Shown piece by piece: positions 1 to 5,374 of a stretch of 6,149 nucleotides of DNA. The position numbers and the translations under genes are program-made. Within the stretch, counting starts at the first letter, position 1, and each line of letters begins with the position of its first letter. Under the pieces are notes generated by a model, which did no database searches, was not told where the DNA came from, and saw only the letters and a list, made by a program, of their open reading frames with translations. This stretch comes from DASUZB01 sp036377075 (lineage in GTDB: Bacteria; Actinomycetota; CALGFH01), in the NCBI GenBank assembly GCA_036377075.1, contig DASUZB010000064.1, positions 1 through 6,149 on the forward strand, in the 5' to 3' direction.

Positions 1-696
1 CGCCAGCCGCGCCACCCCACCCCCACCCGCCGGCGGGTCGGCCCCCGCCGCGTCCTCGCCGACCAGCACCCCGCTGCCCCGCGCGGCCACCACCAGCCCC
101 GCCTGCAGGCACGCCTCCGCCAGCCACGCCAACTCCACCCCGACGCCCTCCACCACCGCCACCGCCGCGGCGCCGCGCCCGCCCGGCCGGGCCCGGGCCA
201 GCAGGTCGCGGACCGCGACGCGCAGCAGCTCGCGGCGCTTGAAGCGGCGCAGCGCGTCCCACGCCGCGGCGGCGTCGTCGTGGCGGCCCACCACCGCCAC
301 CGCCTCGGCCACCAACCCCGCCCGCGACCGCCGCCCCGTGAAGGCGCGGCCGTCGACCAGCCGGTCCGCCTCCTCGGGGTGGGCGGCCAGCCAGGCGCCG
401 AGCGAGCGGCTGGCGGCGACCACGGCGACCAGGCGCCGGCGGAAGCCGCGGCGGCGCCGCAGCGCGGCGGCGAAGCCCTCGGGGTCCGGGTGGCGCTCGG
501 CGATCGCGGCGAGGGCGCGTGCGGCCAGGTCGGGGTGGGCGCTGGCGGCCACCTCGGCGAGCAGCCGGCGGCCGCCGAGCGCGGCCGCGGGCGGCCAGGC
601 GCCCAGGCGGGTCAGCGCGGCCGCGCTCGCCTCCGGCTGCTCGAAGCCGTGGCGGGCCAGGACCGACGGAGTGGCCTGCGCGGGATCGGGGACCAC
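1..696 (-). CDS. glnE: Glutamine synthetase adenylyltransferase/adenylyl-removing enzyme, N-terminal part (truncated by window edge)
   Basis: GlnE attaches AMP to, and removes it from, a tyrosine of glutamine synthetase, tuning its activity to nitrogen supply in the cytoplasm. Only the first 232 residues are present; family members are usually about 950-1000 residues. The recognisable signature is LRRFKRRELLRVAVRDLL at residues 149-166, matching the LRRxRRRELLRIAxxDLL segment found before the first nucleotidyltransferase domain. The last visible residues, VARLA, fit the stretch immediately before the GMGKLGGRELxxxSD catalytic motif, so the active site lies just outside the window. The frame has a TGA at 703-705, which limits the start. 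The GTG at 696-694 is preceded by GAGGTG five to ten bases upstream and is the only good start. The next gene upstream on this strand, the SRPBCC gene, ends 78 bp away. Assignment rests on the signature and on nearby glnA2, and is fairly secure; the start is less so. Confidence 0.85.
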   Translation of the reverse strand, partial: MVPDPAQATPSVLARHGFEQPEASAAALTRLGAWPPAAALGGRRLLAEVAASAHPDLAARALAAIAERHPDPEGFAAALRRRRGFRRRLVAVVAASRSLGAWLAAHPEEADRLVDGRAFTGRRSRAGLVAEAVAVVGRHDDAAAAWDALRRFKRRELLRVAVRDLLARARPGGRGAAAVAVVEGVGVELAWLAEACLQAGLVVAARGSGVLVGEDAAGADPPAGGGGVARLA

Positions 697-729
697 GGCA
701 CCTCACCGGTCGGGACGCCGACGCCCTGC

Positions 730-735
730 ATGGTA
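730..735 (-). promoter_or_regulatory. Possible -10 element for glnE
   Basis: Read on the minus strand this is TACCAT, which fits the loose actinobacterial TAnnnT -10 pattern. It would place a transcript start near 723, leaving about 27 bases before the GTG of glnE. No convincing -35 is seen, and read-through from the SRPBCC gene is equally possible. Confidence 0.2.
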
Positions 736-754
736 CGAGGCTCGCGGCTCGCCG

Positions 755-768
755 GTGGCGGCGGCCAC
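755..768 (-). terminator. Small hairpin just after the SRPBCC gene
   Basis: A GTGGC/GCCAC inverted repeat with a four-base loop lies seven bases past the stop codon of the SRPBCC gene. The stem is short (5 bp) and has no T-run after it, so it is only a weak terminator or pause candidate between the SRPBCC gene and glnE. Confidence 0.2.
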
Positions 769-774
769 GAGACG

Positions 775-1341
775 CTACCGGGTGGGGCTGCCCGACCTGG
801 TCCACCTATCAGATCCCGAGCCGCCGCCGGCGCGACGAGGCTCGAGGAGCCGCCGGGCGAGGCGGCGGCGGAGCAGGCGAACCCACCACGACCAGCGCGC
901 CGGACGGAGGACCCTGCCGGAGACCGCCAGCTCGGCCCGGTCGAGCAGGTCCTCAAGCACGGCATCGTGGAGCGGCCTGACGACCAGCAGCCAGCTCAGC
1001 AGCGTCCTGAGCCCCCTTGGCCGTCCTACCAGGACGTGGCGGAGCTCGACCACGCCCTCGCGGTCGTCCACCTCGAAGCGATGGGTACCGTCCAGGCCCA
1101 TCCGCTCGCTGAAGCGGAAGACGACCAGGCGGCCGGGGACGTACTCCTCCACCGTGTAGCGAACGGAACCGTGACCGCCGCGTGCTCCCACGCCGAGGGG
1201 CCGGTCGAAGCGGAGCGGCAGACCCGGCCAGCGGCCCGCCGGCCAGAGCCGGTCCCCAGGACCGGCGAGCCCGTCCAGCAGGGTCCCGACCTGGTCGGCG
1301 GTGGCGGGCAGGATCCGTTCGTGGACGTTGCGGATCTCCAT
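775..1341 (-). CDS. SRPBCC (START/Bet v1-like) family protein
   Basis: This 188-residue protein begins MEIRNVHERILPATADQVG, the usual opening of a group of SRPBCC proteins. RLWPAGRWPGLPLRFDRPLG (31-50), a GGHG-containing strand (55-58), YTVEEYVPGRLVVFRF (62-77), GTHRFEV (85-91) and VVELRHVL (97-104) fit the alternating strands of that fold. A helical segment (LRTLLSWLLVVRPLHDAVLEDLLDRAE, about 111-137) would close the ligand cavity. Such proteins bind small hydrophobic molecules; the ligand here cannot be read. The C-terminal 50 residues are Arg-rich (VRLLRRRLARRLLEPRR, 154-170) and look like a lineage-specific tail. The ATG at 1341 has GAGGTG about six bases upstream and matches the family start. 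An in-frame GTG at 1353 with AGGA about nine bases upstream would add four residues. The gene is divergent from a TetR gene and is probably its target. Fold is likely; biological role unknown. Confidence 0.78.
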   Translation of the reverse strand: MEIRNVHERILPATADQVGTLLDGLAGPGDRLWPAGRWPGLPLRFDRPLGVGARGGHGSVRYTVEEYVPGRLVVFRFSERMGLDGTHRFEVDDREGVVELRHVLVGRPRGLRTLLSWLLVVRPLHDAVLEDLLDRAELAVSGRVLRPARWSWWVRLLRRRLARRLLEPRRAGGGSGSDRWTRSGSPTR

Positions 1342-1383
1342 TGGTGCGGTCACCTCGCGGCTTCCTGCGGCGGCATCGCCGTT

Positions 1384-1401
1384 CCATACGGCGGCGTACG
1401 G
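1384..1401. promoter_or_regulatory. Operator-like inverted repeat, site 1
   Basis: The 18-bp sequence CCATACGGCGGCGTACGG has 7-bp arms (CCATACG and CGTACGG) that are inverted copies with one mismatch around a 4-bp spacer. It shares 13 of 18 bases, including the half-site CCATACGG, with site 2 at 1407-1424. Its position overlaps the predicted transcript start of the SRPBCC gene, which suits repression by the neighbouring TetR protein. Binding by that protein is inferred, not seen. Confidence 0.5.
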
Positions 1402-1406
1402 ATTGA

Positions 1407-1424
1407 CTATACGGTACCGTATGG
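1407..1424. promoter_or_regulatory. Operator-like palindrome, site 2 (probable TetR operator)
   Basis: The core 1409-1422, ATACGGTACCGTAT, is a perfect 14-bp palindrome. Read on the minus strand the full 18 bp is CCATACGGTACCGTATAG, which aligns with site 1 (consensus CCATACGGnnSCGTAYRG). The two centres are 23 bp apart, close to two DNA turns, an arrangement that would allow two dimers to bind on nearly the same face. The site lies between the divergent SRPBCC and tetR genes and ends four bases before the tetR start codon, so autoregulation is likely. Confidence 0.65.
1415..1420 (+). promoter_or_regulatory. Candidate -10 element of tetR, giving a leaderless message
   Basis: TACCGT fits the TAnnnT -10 pattern and lies seven bases before the GTG at 1428, so transcription could begin at the start codon itself. 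No Shine-Dalgarno sequence is seen before that GTG, which agrees with leaderless translation, common in actinobacteria. TATGGT at 1420-1425 is a second candidate. Both lie in or overlap operator site 2. Confidence 0.35.
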
Positions 1425-1427
1425 TGC

Positions 1428-2066
1428 GTGACCAGACCCGTCTCAGGCGCCGCGGCGGCGCCGGCGCCGCCGCGGCGGCGGCTGCGCCGCTCGGACTGGG
1501 CCGCGGCCGCCCTCGCCGCGATCCGCGAGGGCGGCGTCGCCGCCGTGGTGGTCGAGGGGCTGGCCGAGCGCCTCGGCGCGACCAAGGGAAGCTTCTACTG
1601 GCACTTCAAGGACCGCGACGAACTGGTGACGGCGGCCCTGGAGCGCTGGGAGCGGCAGGAGACGGACGACGTGATCGAGCGCCTGCGCGCCATCGCCGAC
1701 CCCGGCGAGCGCCTGCGCCGGCTCTTCGAGCTGGCGTTCGGCGACCACCCGGGCGGCGACACCAACGTCGCCCTGCTGGCCGACGCCGCCAACCCGCTGG
1801 TCTCCCCCGCGCTCCGCCGGGTGACGCAGCGGCGCCTCGACTTCCTCACCAGCGCCTTCGCCGAGACCGGCCTCACCCCACCGGCGGCGAGGCACCATGC
1901 CCTGCTCGCCTATACCGCCTACGTCGGCTACTTCGAGCTGCGCCGGGCCGCCCCATCAGCCACGCCGACCGGCCCCGATGCCCGGGCGTACCTTGACCAC
2001 CTGCTCCACGTCGTGGCCCCGCCCAGCGCGCCGCTCCCCCGCGAGCGCGACCAGGCCGGGCGTTAG
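1428..2066 (+). CDS. TetR/AcrR family transcriptional regulator
   Basis: The 212-residue product has the TetR layout. An Ala/Pro/Arg-rich lead (1-20) is followed by an N-terminal DNA-binding domain at about 21-66, in which LAERLGATKGSFYWHFKDRD (45-64) is the helix-turn-helix with the typical SFYWHFK recognition helix. An all-helical C-terminal ligand and dimer domain (about 70-197) follows. TetR proteins usually repress until a small molecule binds the C-terminal pocket; the inducer here is unknown. The GTG start at 1428 has no Shine-Dalgarno sequence and may be leaderless. Two operator-like repeats lie just upstream, shared with the divergent SRPBCC gene, pointing to control of both genes. 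The coding sequence opens with a 30-bp perfect palindrome. The stop is TAG at 2064-2066, convergent with the next gene. Family assignment is very secure; target and ligand are inference or unknown. Confidence 0.93.
   Translation: MTRPVSGAAAAPAPPRRRLRRSDWAAAALAAIREGGVAAVVVEGLAERLGATKGSFYWHFKDRDELVTAALERWERQETDDVIERLRAIADPGERLRRLFELAFGDHPGGDTNVALLADAANPLVSPALRRVTQRRLDFLTSAFAETGLTPPAARHHALLAYTAYVGYFELRRAAPSATPTGPDARAYLDHLLHVVAPPSAPLPRERDQAGR
1448..1477. repeat. 30-bp perfect palindrome inside the start of tetR
   Basis: Positions 1448-1477 consist only of G and C and read the same on both strands, centred on the CCGG at 1461-1464. The stretch covers codons encoding an Ala/Pro run and two Arg residues, starting 20 bases after the tetR start codon. 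In RNA the arms could fold into a very stable hairpin near the ribosome start. It may also be a chance result of GCC/GGC codon runs. Confidence 0.7.
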
Positions 2067-2094
2067 GCCCTACCGGTGATGGCCTCCAGGGCCT
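2065..2094. terminator. Possible bidirectional terminator between convergent genes
   Basis: AGGCCCT (2065-2071) and AGGGCCT (2088-2094) are perfect 7-bp inverted repeats around a 16-base loop. They occupy the 40-bp gap between the tetR stop (2066) and the stop of the minus-strand membrane protein (2107). No T-run follows on either strand, so it would be a hairpin-only terminator at best. Confidence 0.4.
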
Positions 2095-2106
2095 CTGGCG
2101 GGCCGG

Positions 2107-2949
2107 TCAGGTCCAGCGCCACGAGCGGACGACGCGGTCCTGGGCGGAGGTCACCGAGGGGAAGGCGCCCGCCTCGGCGGTGAGCGTCACCAGGTAGAGG
2201 TCGCCCTGGTGGTAGCAGGCGACCTGGCGGGCGTGCAGGCGGCCGCCGCCGGTGGTCAGGAGGTAGTCGGCGGCGACGGCGGGCTCGCCGGCCAGGGTGA
2301 GCCAGCGGGCGTGGCCGACCAGACGGGCGCCGGCATCGAGCCGCCGCACGGCGGCGCCGGGAAGCGCCGCGAGCGGCGGTGGCGTGCCGATGGCGCCGGC
2401 CCGCACCACGCTCAGGTTCGCGCCGAGGCCGCCGGAGGCGGGGCCGACCAGCACCACGTCCGGCCTCGCCCCGGGGAACCGCGGGGCGAGCCCCCGGGTC
2501 CCGTCGCGCCACCCGGCGGGCGGCGCGAAGCCGTACGCCGGCCGGGCGCGCCCCGGCCCGCCGCCGGCCGTCGCCGCCGGCGGCCTCGCACCCGGTTCCC
2601 GTGACCCACCCGGCCAGGCCGACGCTGCCGCCAGCATCGCCAGGACGACGGCCAGGCCGAGCAGGCCGGCCCTGACGGCCGGACGGTCCCGCCAGCCACC
2701 GACCGGTGCCCCGCCCGCCGGCGGCGGCCACCCTCGACGAGGCTGCACCGCGTCCCAGGGCTCGCTCGCCGGCTGCTCGTCCCACCGCTGATCGGGGTCG
2801 TCGTCCCAGCCGAGCAGCGCGTCCCAGGAATCGGTGGGCTGGCCGGGTTGCCGGCCGGCCGGCGGCTGGGGGTTACCGCCGGCCGGGCTCGGCCCGCCGG
2901 CGCCAATCCCCGCGGGGTCGGGTGGGGTACCACGCGGCTCGCCGGACAT
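2107..2949 (-). CDS. Single-pass membrane protein with PsbP/LpqN-like extracytoplasmic domain; function unknown
   Basis: The 280-residue protein has three parts. Residues 1-88 are Pro/Gly-rich and disordered-looking, with a Trp-Asp-rich patch at 40-68 in which WD occurs four times (SWDAL, GWDDD, RWDEQ, PWDAV). A hydrophobic helix at about 91-112 (AVRAGLLGLAVVLAMLAA and on) follows RDR, so the N-terminus should be cytoplasmic. The outer part (139-280) runs from YGFAPPAGW through DVVLVGPASGGLGANLSVV and GDLYLVTLTAEAG to VVRSWRW. It resembles the PsbP/DUF1795/LpqN fold common in actinobacterial cell-envelope proteins. The ATG at 2949 has GAGG seven bases upstream and is preferred; an in-frame GTG at 2982 would add 11 residues. 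It lies 79 bp after the DUF4262-like gene on the same strand and may be cotranscribed with it or have its own promoter. Role not known. Confidence 0.72.
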   Translation of the reverse strand: MSGEPRGTPPDPAGIGAGGPSPAGGNPQPPAGRQPGQPTDSWDALLGWDDDPDQRWDEQPASEPWDAVQPRRGWPPPAGGAPVGGWRDRPAVRAGLLGLAVVLAMLAAASAWPGGSREPGARPPAATAGGGPGRARPAYGFAPPAGWRDGTRGLAPRFPGARPDVVLVGPASGGLGANLSVVRAGAIGTPPPLAALPGAAVRRLDAGARLVGHARWLTLAGEPAVAADYLLTTGGGRLHARQVACYHQGDLYLVTLTAEAGAFPSVTSAQDRVVRSWRWT

Positions 2950-2989
2950 GGGCGCATCCTCGGCCCGGCCGGAGGCCGGCACAACCCAC

Positions 2990-3017
2990 CCCGCCGATTC
3001 TGTGGAAAACCGGCGGG
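2990..3017 (-). terminator. Possible terminator or attenuator hairpin after the DUF4262/DUF4265-like gene
   Basis: CCCGCCG (2990-2996) and CGGCGGG (3011-3017) form a perfect 7-bp stem around a 14-base, comparatively A/T-rich loop. It sits 11 bases past the stop of the upstream minus-strand gene and about 40 bases before the ATG of the membrane protein. Read on the minus strand it is followed by GTGGGTTGTG, not a clear T-run, so termination is uncertain. The A/T-rich loop also holds CAGAAT (3002-2997), a weak -10 candidate for the membrane-protein gene. Confidence 0.3.
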
Positions 3018-3028
3018 CGGCCGGGACC

Positions 3029-4027
3029 CTACGGGAAGCGGATCCGCTCCACCCAGACCAGCTCGTCGGCGACCAGGGGATCCATCAGCTCCTCGACCTC
3101 GGCGACCCGGCCGCCCGGGATGGCCACGGCGAACAGCTCCTGGCCGGCCCACTCCCAGCGGAGGCCGAGCCCGTCGAGCTCGGCGAGCAGCTGGTTGCAG
3201 CGGGCGAGCTGCTCGTCGTCGCGCGGCATCGGCGTCACCCGCATGGTCGCGTGGCTGGACGCCACCGTGACCGCCTGGACCACCGCCTCGCGCTCGCCTT
3301 CGGGGGCGACCCGTACCCGGTCGCCGAGCACCAGCTGGCCGAGGAACGGGACCACCGCCACCTCGAACTCGCCCGTGCCGGCCTCGCGGCACGGCAGCGC
3401 CTCCCAGCGCCCCGACCAGACGTCGAGCTCGTCGACGTCACGCGCCAGCACCACCGGGCCGGGATGCTCCCAGGTGCGGTCGTCGTGCGCGAACGGCTCG
3501 GGCCACGGGTCGTCCGTGGCGAGCAGCGGCTGGGCGCGGTGGAACTCGCTCGCCGGGTCGTCCGGGAAGCGGCCCCGCCGGTCCGGCAGGAGCACCTGCA
3601 GCATCGGGAACTCGTCCTGGTACCAGTCGATCGCCATGCCGAAGTAGGGCGCGTACCACTCCGGCCGCACCTCGGCGAGCCGCACCTGCTGCTCGCTGAG
3701 CACGCCGCCGTAGGTCGCGCCGGCCGCGAACCGCTCCCCCTTGAGCACCCGCTCGGCCATCAGGGTCAGCAGCAGCGTCGCCTGGTTGCCGTCGATGCCG
3801 AACATCGCCAGCTCGGGTTGGCCGAACGAGGTCCACAGGCCGATCGTGTAGGTCCAGGGCGGGTGCAGCGGATCGCCCACCACCATCTGCACGTGCCAGC
3901 CGTAGCGCTCCACGTTGGCCCGTACCGGTCCGAGCCGGTCCGCCATCGACGGGTCGAGGTCGGGCAGTGGCAGGTGCCGCTCACCAGCGCGCCACCACAG
4001 CAGCCTCGTCAGCGGCGCTCTCACCAT
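3029..4027 (-). CDS. Two-domain protein resembling DUF4262 (N-terminal) joined to DUF4265 (C-terminal); function unknown
   Basis: The 332-residue product is soluble-looking, with no signal peptide or membrane helix. Residues about 35-155 hold a DUF4262-like pattern: VERYGWHVQMV (39-49), PPWTYTIGLWTSFGQPELAM (56-75), and PMLQVLLPDRRGRFPDD (141-157). Residues about 218-332 resemble DUF4265: TGEFEVAVVPFLGQLVLGDR (218-237), a TMRV strand (261-264), and a final segment ending ELVWVERIRF. Neither family has an established biochemical role as far as I know. The ATG at 4027 is preceded closely by GGAGGGG, a strong ribosome binding site. Only 30 bp separates it from the stop of the glutamine synthetase gene upstream, so the two are probably cotranscribed. 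The domain labels are from remembered patterns and should be treated as likely rather than certain. Confidence 0.75.
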   Translation of the reverse strand: MVRAPLTRLLWWRAGERHLPLPDLDPSMADRLGPVRANVERYGWHVQMVVGDPLHPPWTYTIGLWTSFGQPELAMFGIDGNQATLLLTLMAERVLKGERFAAGATYGGVLSEQQVRLAEVRPEWYAPYFGMAIDWYQDEFPMLQVLLPDRRGRFPDDPASEFHRAQPLLATDDPWPEPFAHDDRTWEHPGPVVLARDVDELDVWSGRWEALPCREAGTGEFEVAVVPFLGQLVLGDRVRVAPEGEREAVVQAVTVASSHATMRVTPMPRDDEQLARCNQLLAELDGLGLRWEWAGQELFAVAIPGGRVAEVEELMDPLVADELVWVERIRFP

Positions 4028-4057
4028 GGCCCCTCCGGGGTGTCGTGCGTGCCGGGG

Positions 4058-5374
4058 TCACAGCAGCGGCAGGTAGCGATCACGCTCGAACGGCGAGACG
4101 TAGCGCTGGTACTGCTGCCAGTCGCGGTGCTTGTTGCGCAGGAAGTACTCGAAGACGTGCTCGCCGAGCGCCTCGGCGACCAGCTCGGACGATTCCATCG
4201 CGTTGAGCGCCTGGTGCAGGTCGACCGGGAGCGGGCGGATCCCGGCCGCGCGGCGCTCCGCGTCGGTCATCTCGGCGATGTTGTCGCCGGCCTCCGGCGG
4301 CAGCTCGTAGGAATCCTCGACGCCGCGCATCCCGGCCGCCAGCATCACCGCGAACGCCAGGTAGGGGTTGCAGGACGGGTCGGGCAGGCGCACCTCGACG
4401 CCGACCCGGTCGGAGCGGTAGCCGCCGACCCTGACCATCGCCGAGCGGTTGCGCTGCGCCCAGCACACCCAGGTGGGGGCGTCGTAGCCGGGCACGAGCC
4501 GCTTGTAGGAGTTGATCCACTGGTTGGTCACCGCGATGTACTCGTGCGCGTGCACCAGCAGGCCGGCGATGAACCCGCGGGCGACCTTGGAGAGGTTGGC
4601 CTCCTGCCCGGCGTCGTAGAAGGCGTTGCGGTCGCCCTCGTAGAGGGACAGGTGGGTGTCCATGCCGGAGCCGGCCGTGCCCTCGAACGGCTTGGGCATG
4701 AAGGTGGCGTGCAGCCCCGCCTCGAGCGCGGCCTCCTTGACCACCAGCCGGGAGCTCATGACGTTGTCGGCCATGGTCAGCGCGTCAGCCTCGCGCAGGT
4801 CGATCTCGTGCTGGCTGGGCGCGATCTCGTGGTGGGACTGCATCACCGAGATGCCCATGCGCTCCAGCATGCCGATCGCCACCTGCCGGAAGTCCTTCGA
4901 CAGGTCCAGCGCCGTCTGGTCGAAGTACGACCCCCGGTCCAGCGGCCGGGCGGAGTCCGGGTCGGAGAAGACGAAGAACTCCAGCTCGGGCGCGGCGTAC
5001 ACGGTGAAGCCCCTGCCCGCCGCCCGCTCCAGGTTGCGGCGCAGCACCCAGCGGGGGTCGCCGTCGAACGGCTCGCCCTCCGGGGTGAGCACGTCGCAGA
5101 ACATGCGCGCCACGCCGCCGTCCGGGCCGCGCCCCGGCAGCACCTGGAAGGTGCCCGCGTCGGGCTTGGCCACCATGTCGGCCTCCTGCACCCGCGCGAA
5201 GCCCTCGATCGCCGAGCCGTCGAAGTCCACCCCGCGGTCGAACGCCTCCTCCAGCTCGGCGGGGGTGATCGCGAACGACTTCAGGAACCCGAGGACGTCG
5301 GTGAACCACAGGCGGATGAAGCGGACGTCCTGGTCCTCGACCTTGCGCAGGACGTACTCCCGCTGCTTGTCCAT
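4058..5374 (-). CDS. glnA2: Type I glutamine synthetase, GlnA2-like
   Basis: The 438-residue product is full length for type I glutamine synthetase, the dodecameric enzyme joining glutamate and ammonia with ATP. It has FDGSAIEGF (51-59, Asp52), the metal ligands APELEFF (Glu130, Glu132), HHEIAPSQHEID (Glu183, Glu190), MPKPFEGTAGSGMDTHLSL (226-244), NSYKRLVPGY (Arg292), RNRSAMVR (Arg310, Arg315) and VEVRLPD (Glu327, Arg329). SYELPPE (355-361) aligns with the adenylylation loop, Tyr356 matching Tyr397 of the enteric enzyme. Two key positions are unusual: Asp239 replaces the metal-binding His of GSGMH, and Asp298 replaces the Glu of the GYEAP flap. Actinobacterial GlnA2 proteins begin MDKQ, so I chose the ATG at 5374 although its Shine-Dalgarno is weak. 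An ATG at 5440 with GAGG upstream would add 22 non-conserved residues. Some actinobacterial paralogues ligate glutamate to polyamines instead of ammonia; the substrate here cannot be decided. Divergent from nadE. Confidence 0.92.
   Translation of the reverse strand: MDKQREYVLRKVEDQDVRFIRLWFTDVLGFLKSFAITPAELEEAFDRGVDFDGSAIEGFARVQEADMVAKPDAGTFQVLPGRGPDGGVARMFCDVLTPEGEPFDGDPRWVLRRNLERAAGRGFTVYAAPELEFFVFSDPDSARPLDRGSYFDQTALDLSKDFRQVAIGMLERMGISVMQSHHEIAPSQHEIDLREADALTMADNVMSSRLVVKEAALEAGLHATFMPKPFEGTAGSGMDTHLSLYEGDRNAFYDAGQEANLSKVARGFIAGLLVHAHEYIAVTNQWINSYKRLVPGYDAPTWVCWAQRNRSAMVRVGGYRSDRVGVEVRLPDPSCNPYLAFAVMLAAGMRGVEDSYELPPEAGDNIAEMTDAERRAAGIRPLPVDLHQALNAMESSELVAEALGEHVFEYFLRNKHRDWQQYQRYVSPFERDRYLPLL

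Larger units (their letters stand above)
1406..1434 (-). promoter_or_regulatory. Candidate promoter of the SRPBCC gene
   Basis: On the minus strand, TGGTCA (1434-1429, four of six bases of the TTGACA -35) is separated by 17 bp from TATAGT (1411-1406, five of six bases of the TATAAT -10). Transcription would start near 1399, giving a leader of about 58 bases. The palindromic site 2 fills the spacer and touches the -10, so a bound repressor would block polymerase. Confidence 0.45.

Noticed and set aside
239..1431. Plus-strand open frames of 306 and 383 codons over glnE and the SRPBCC gene
   Set aside because: Both give Arg/Ala/Pro-rich low-complexity translations with no family pattern, while the minus strand encodes recognisable proteins over the same positions.
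2850..2900. Clustered GCCGGC/CCGGCC repeats near the start of the membrane-protein gene
   Set aside because: They encode the Pro/Gly/Ala-rich tail and reflect biased codon use rather than a separate repeat element.
2412..3392. A 326-codon minus-strand frame spanning the gap between the membrane-protein and DUF4262-like genes
   Set aside because: It overlaps both better-supported genes in another frame, and its translation is a low-complexity Arg/Gly/Pro/Ala string.
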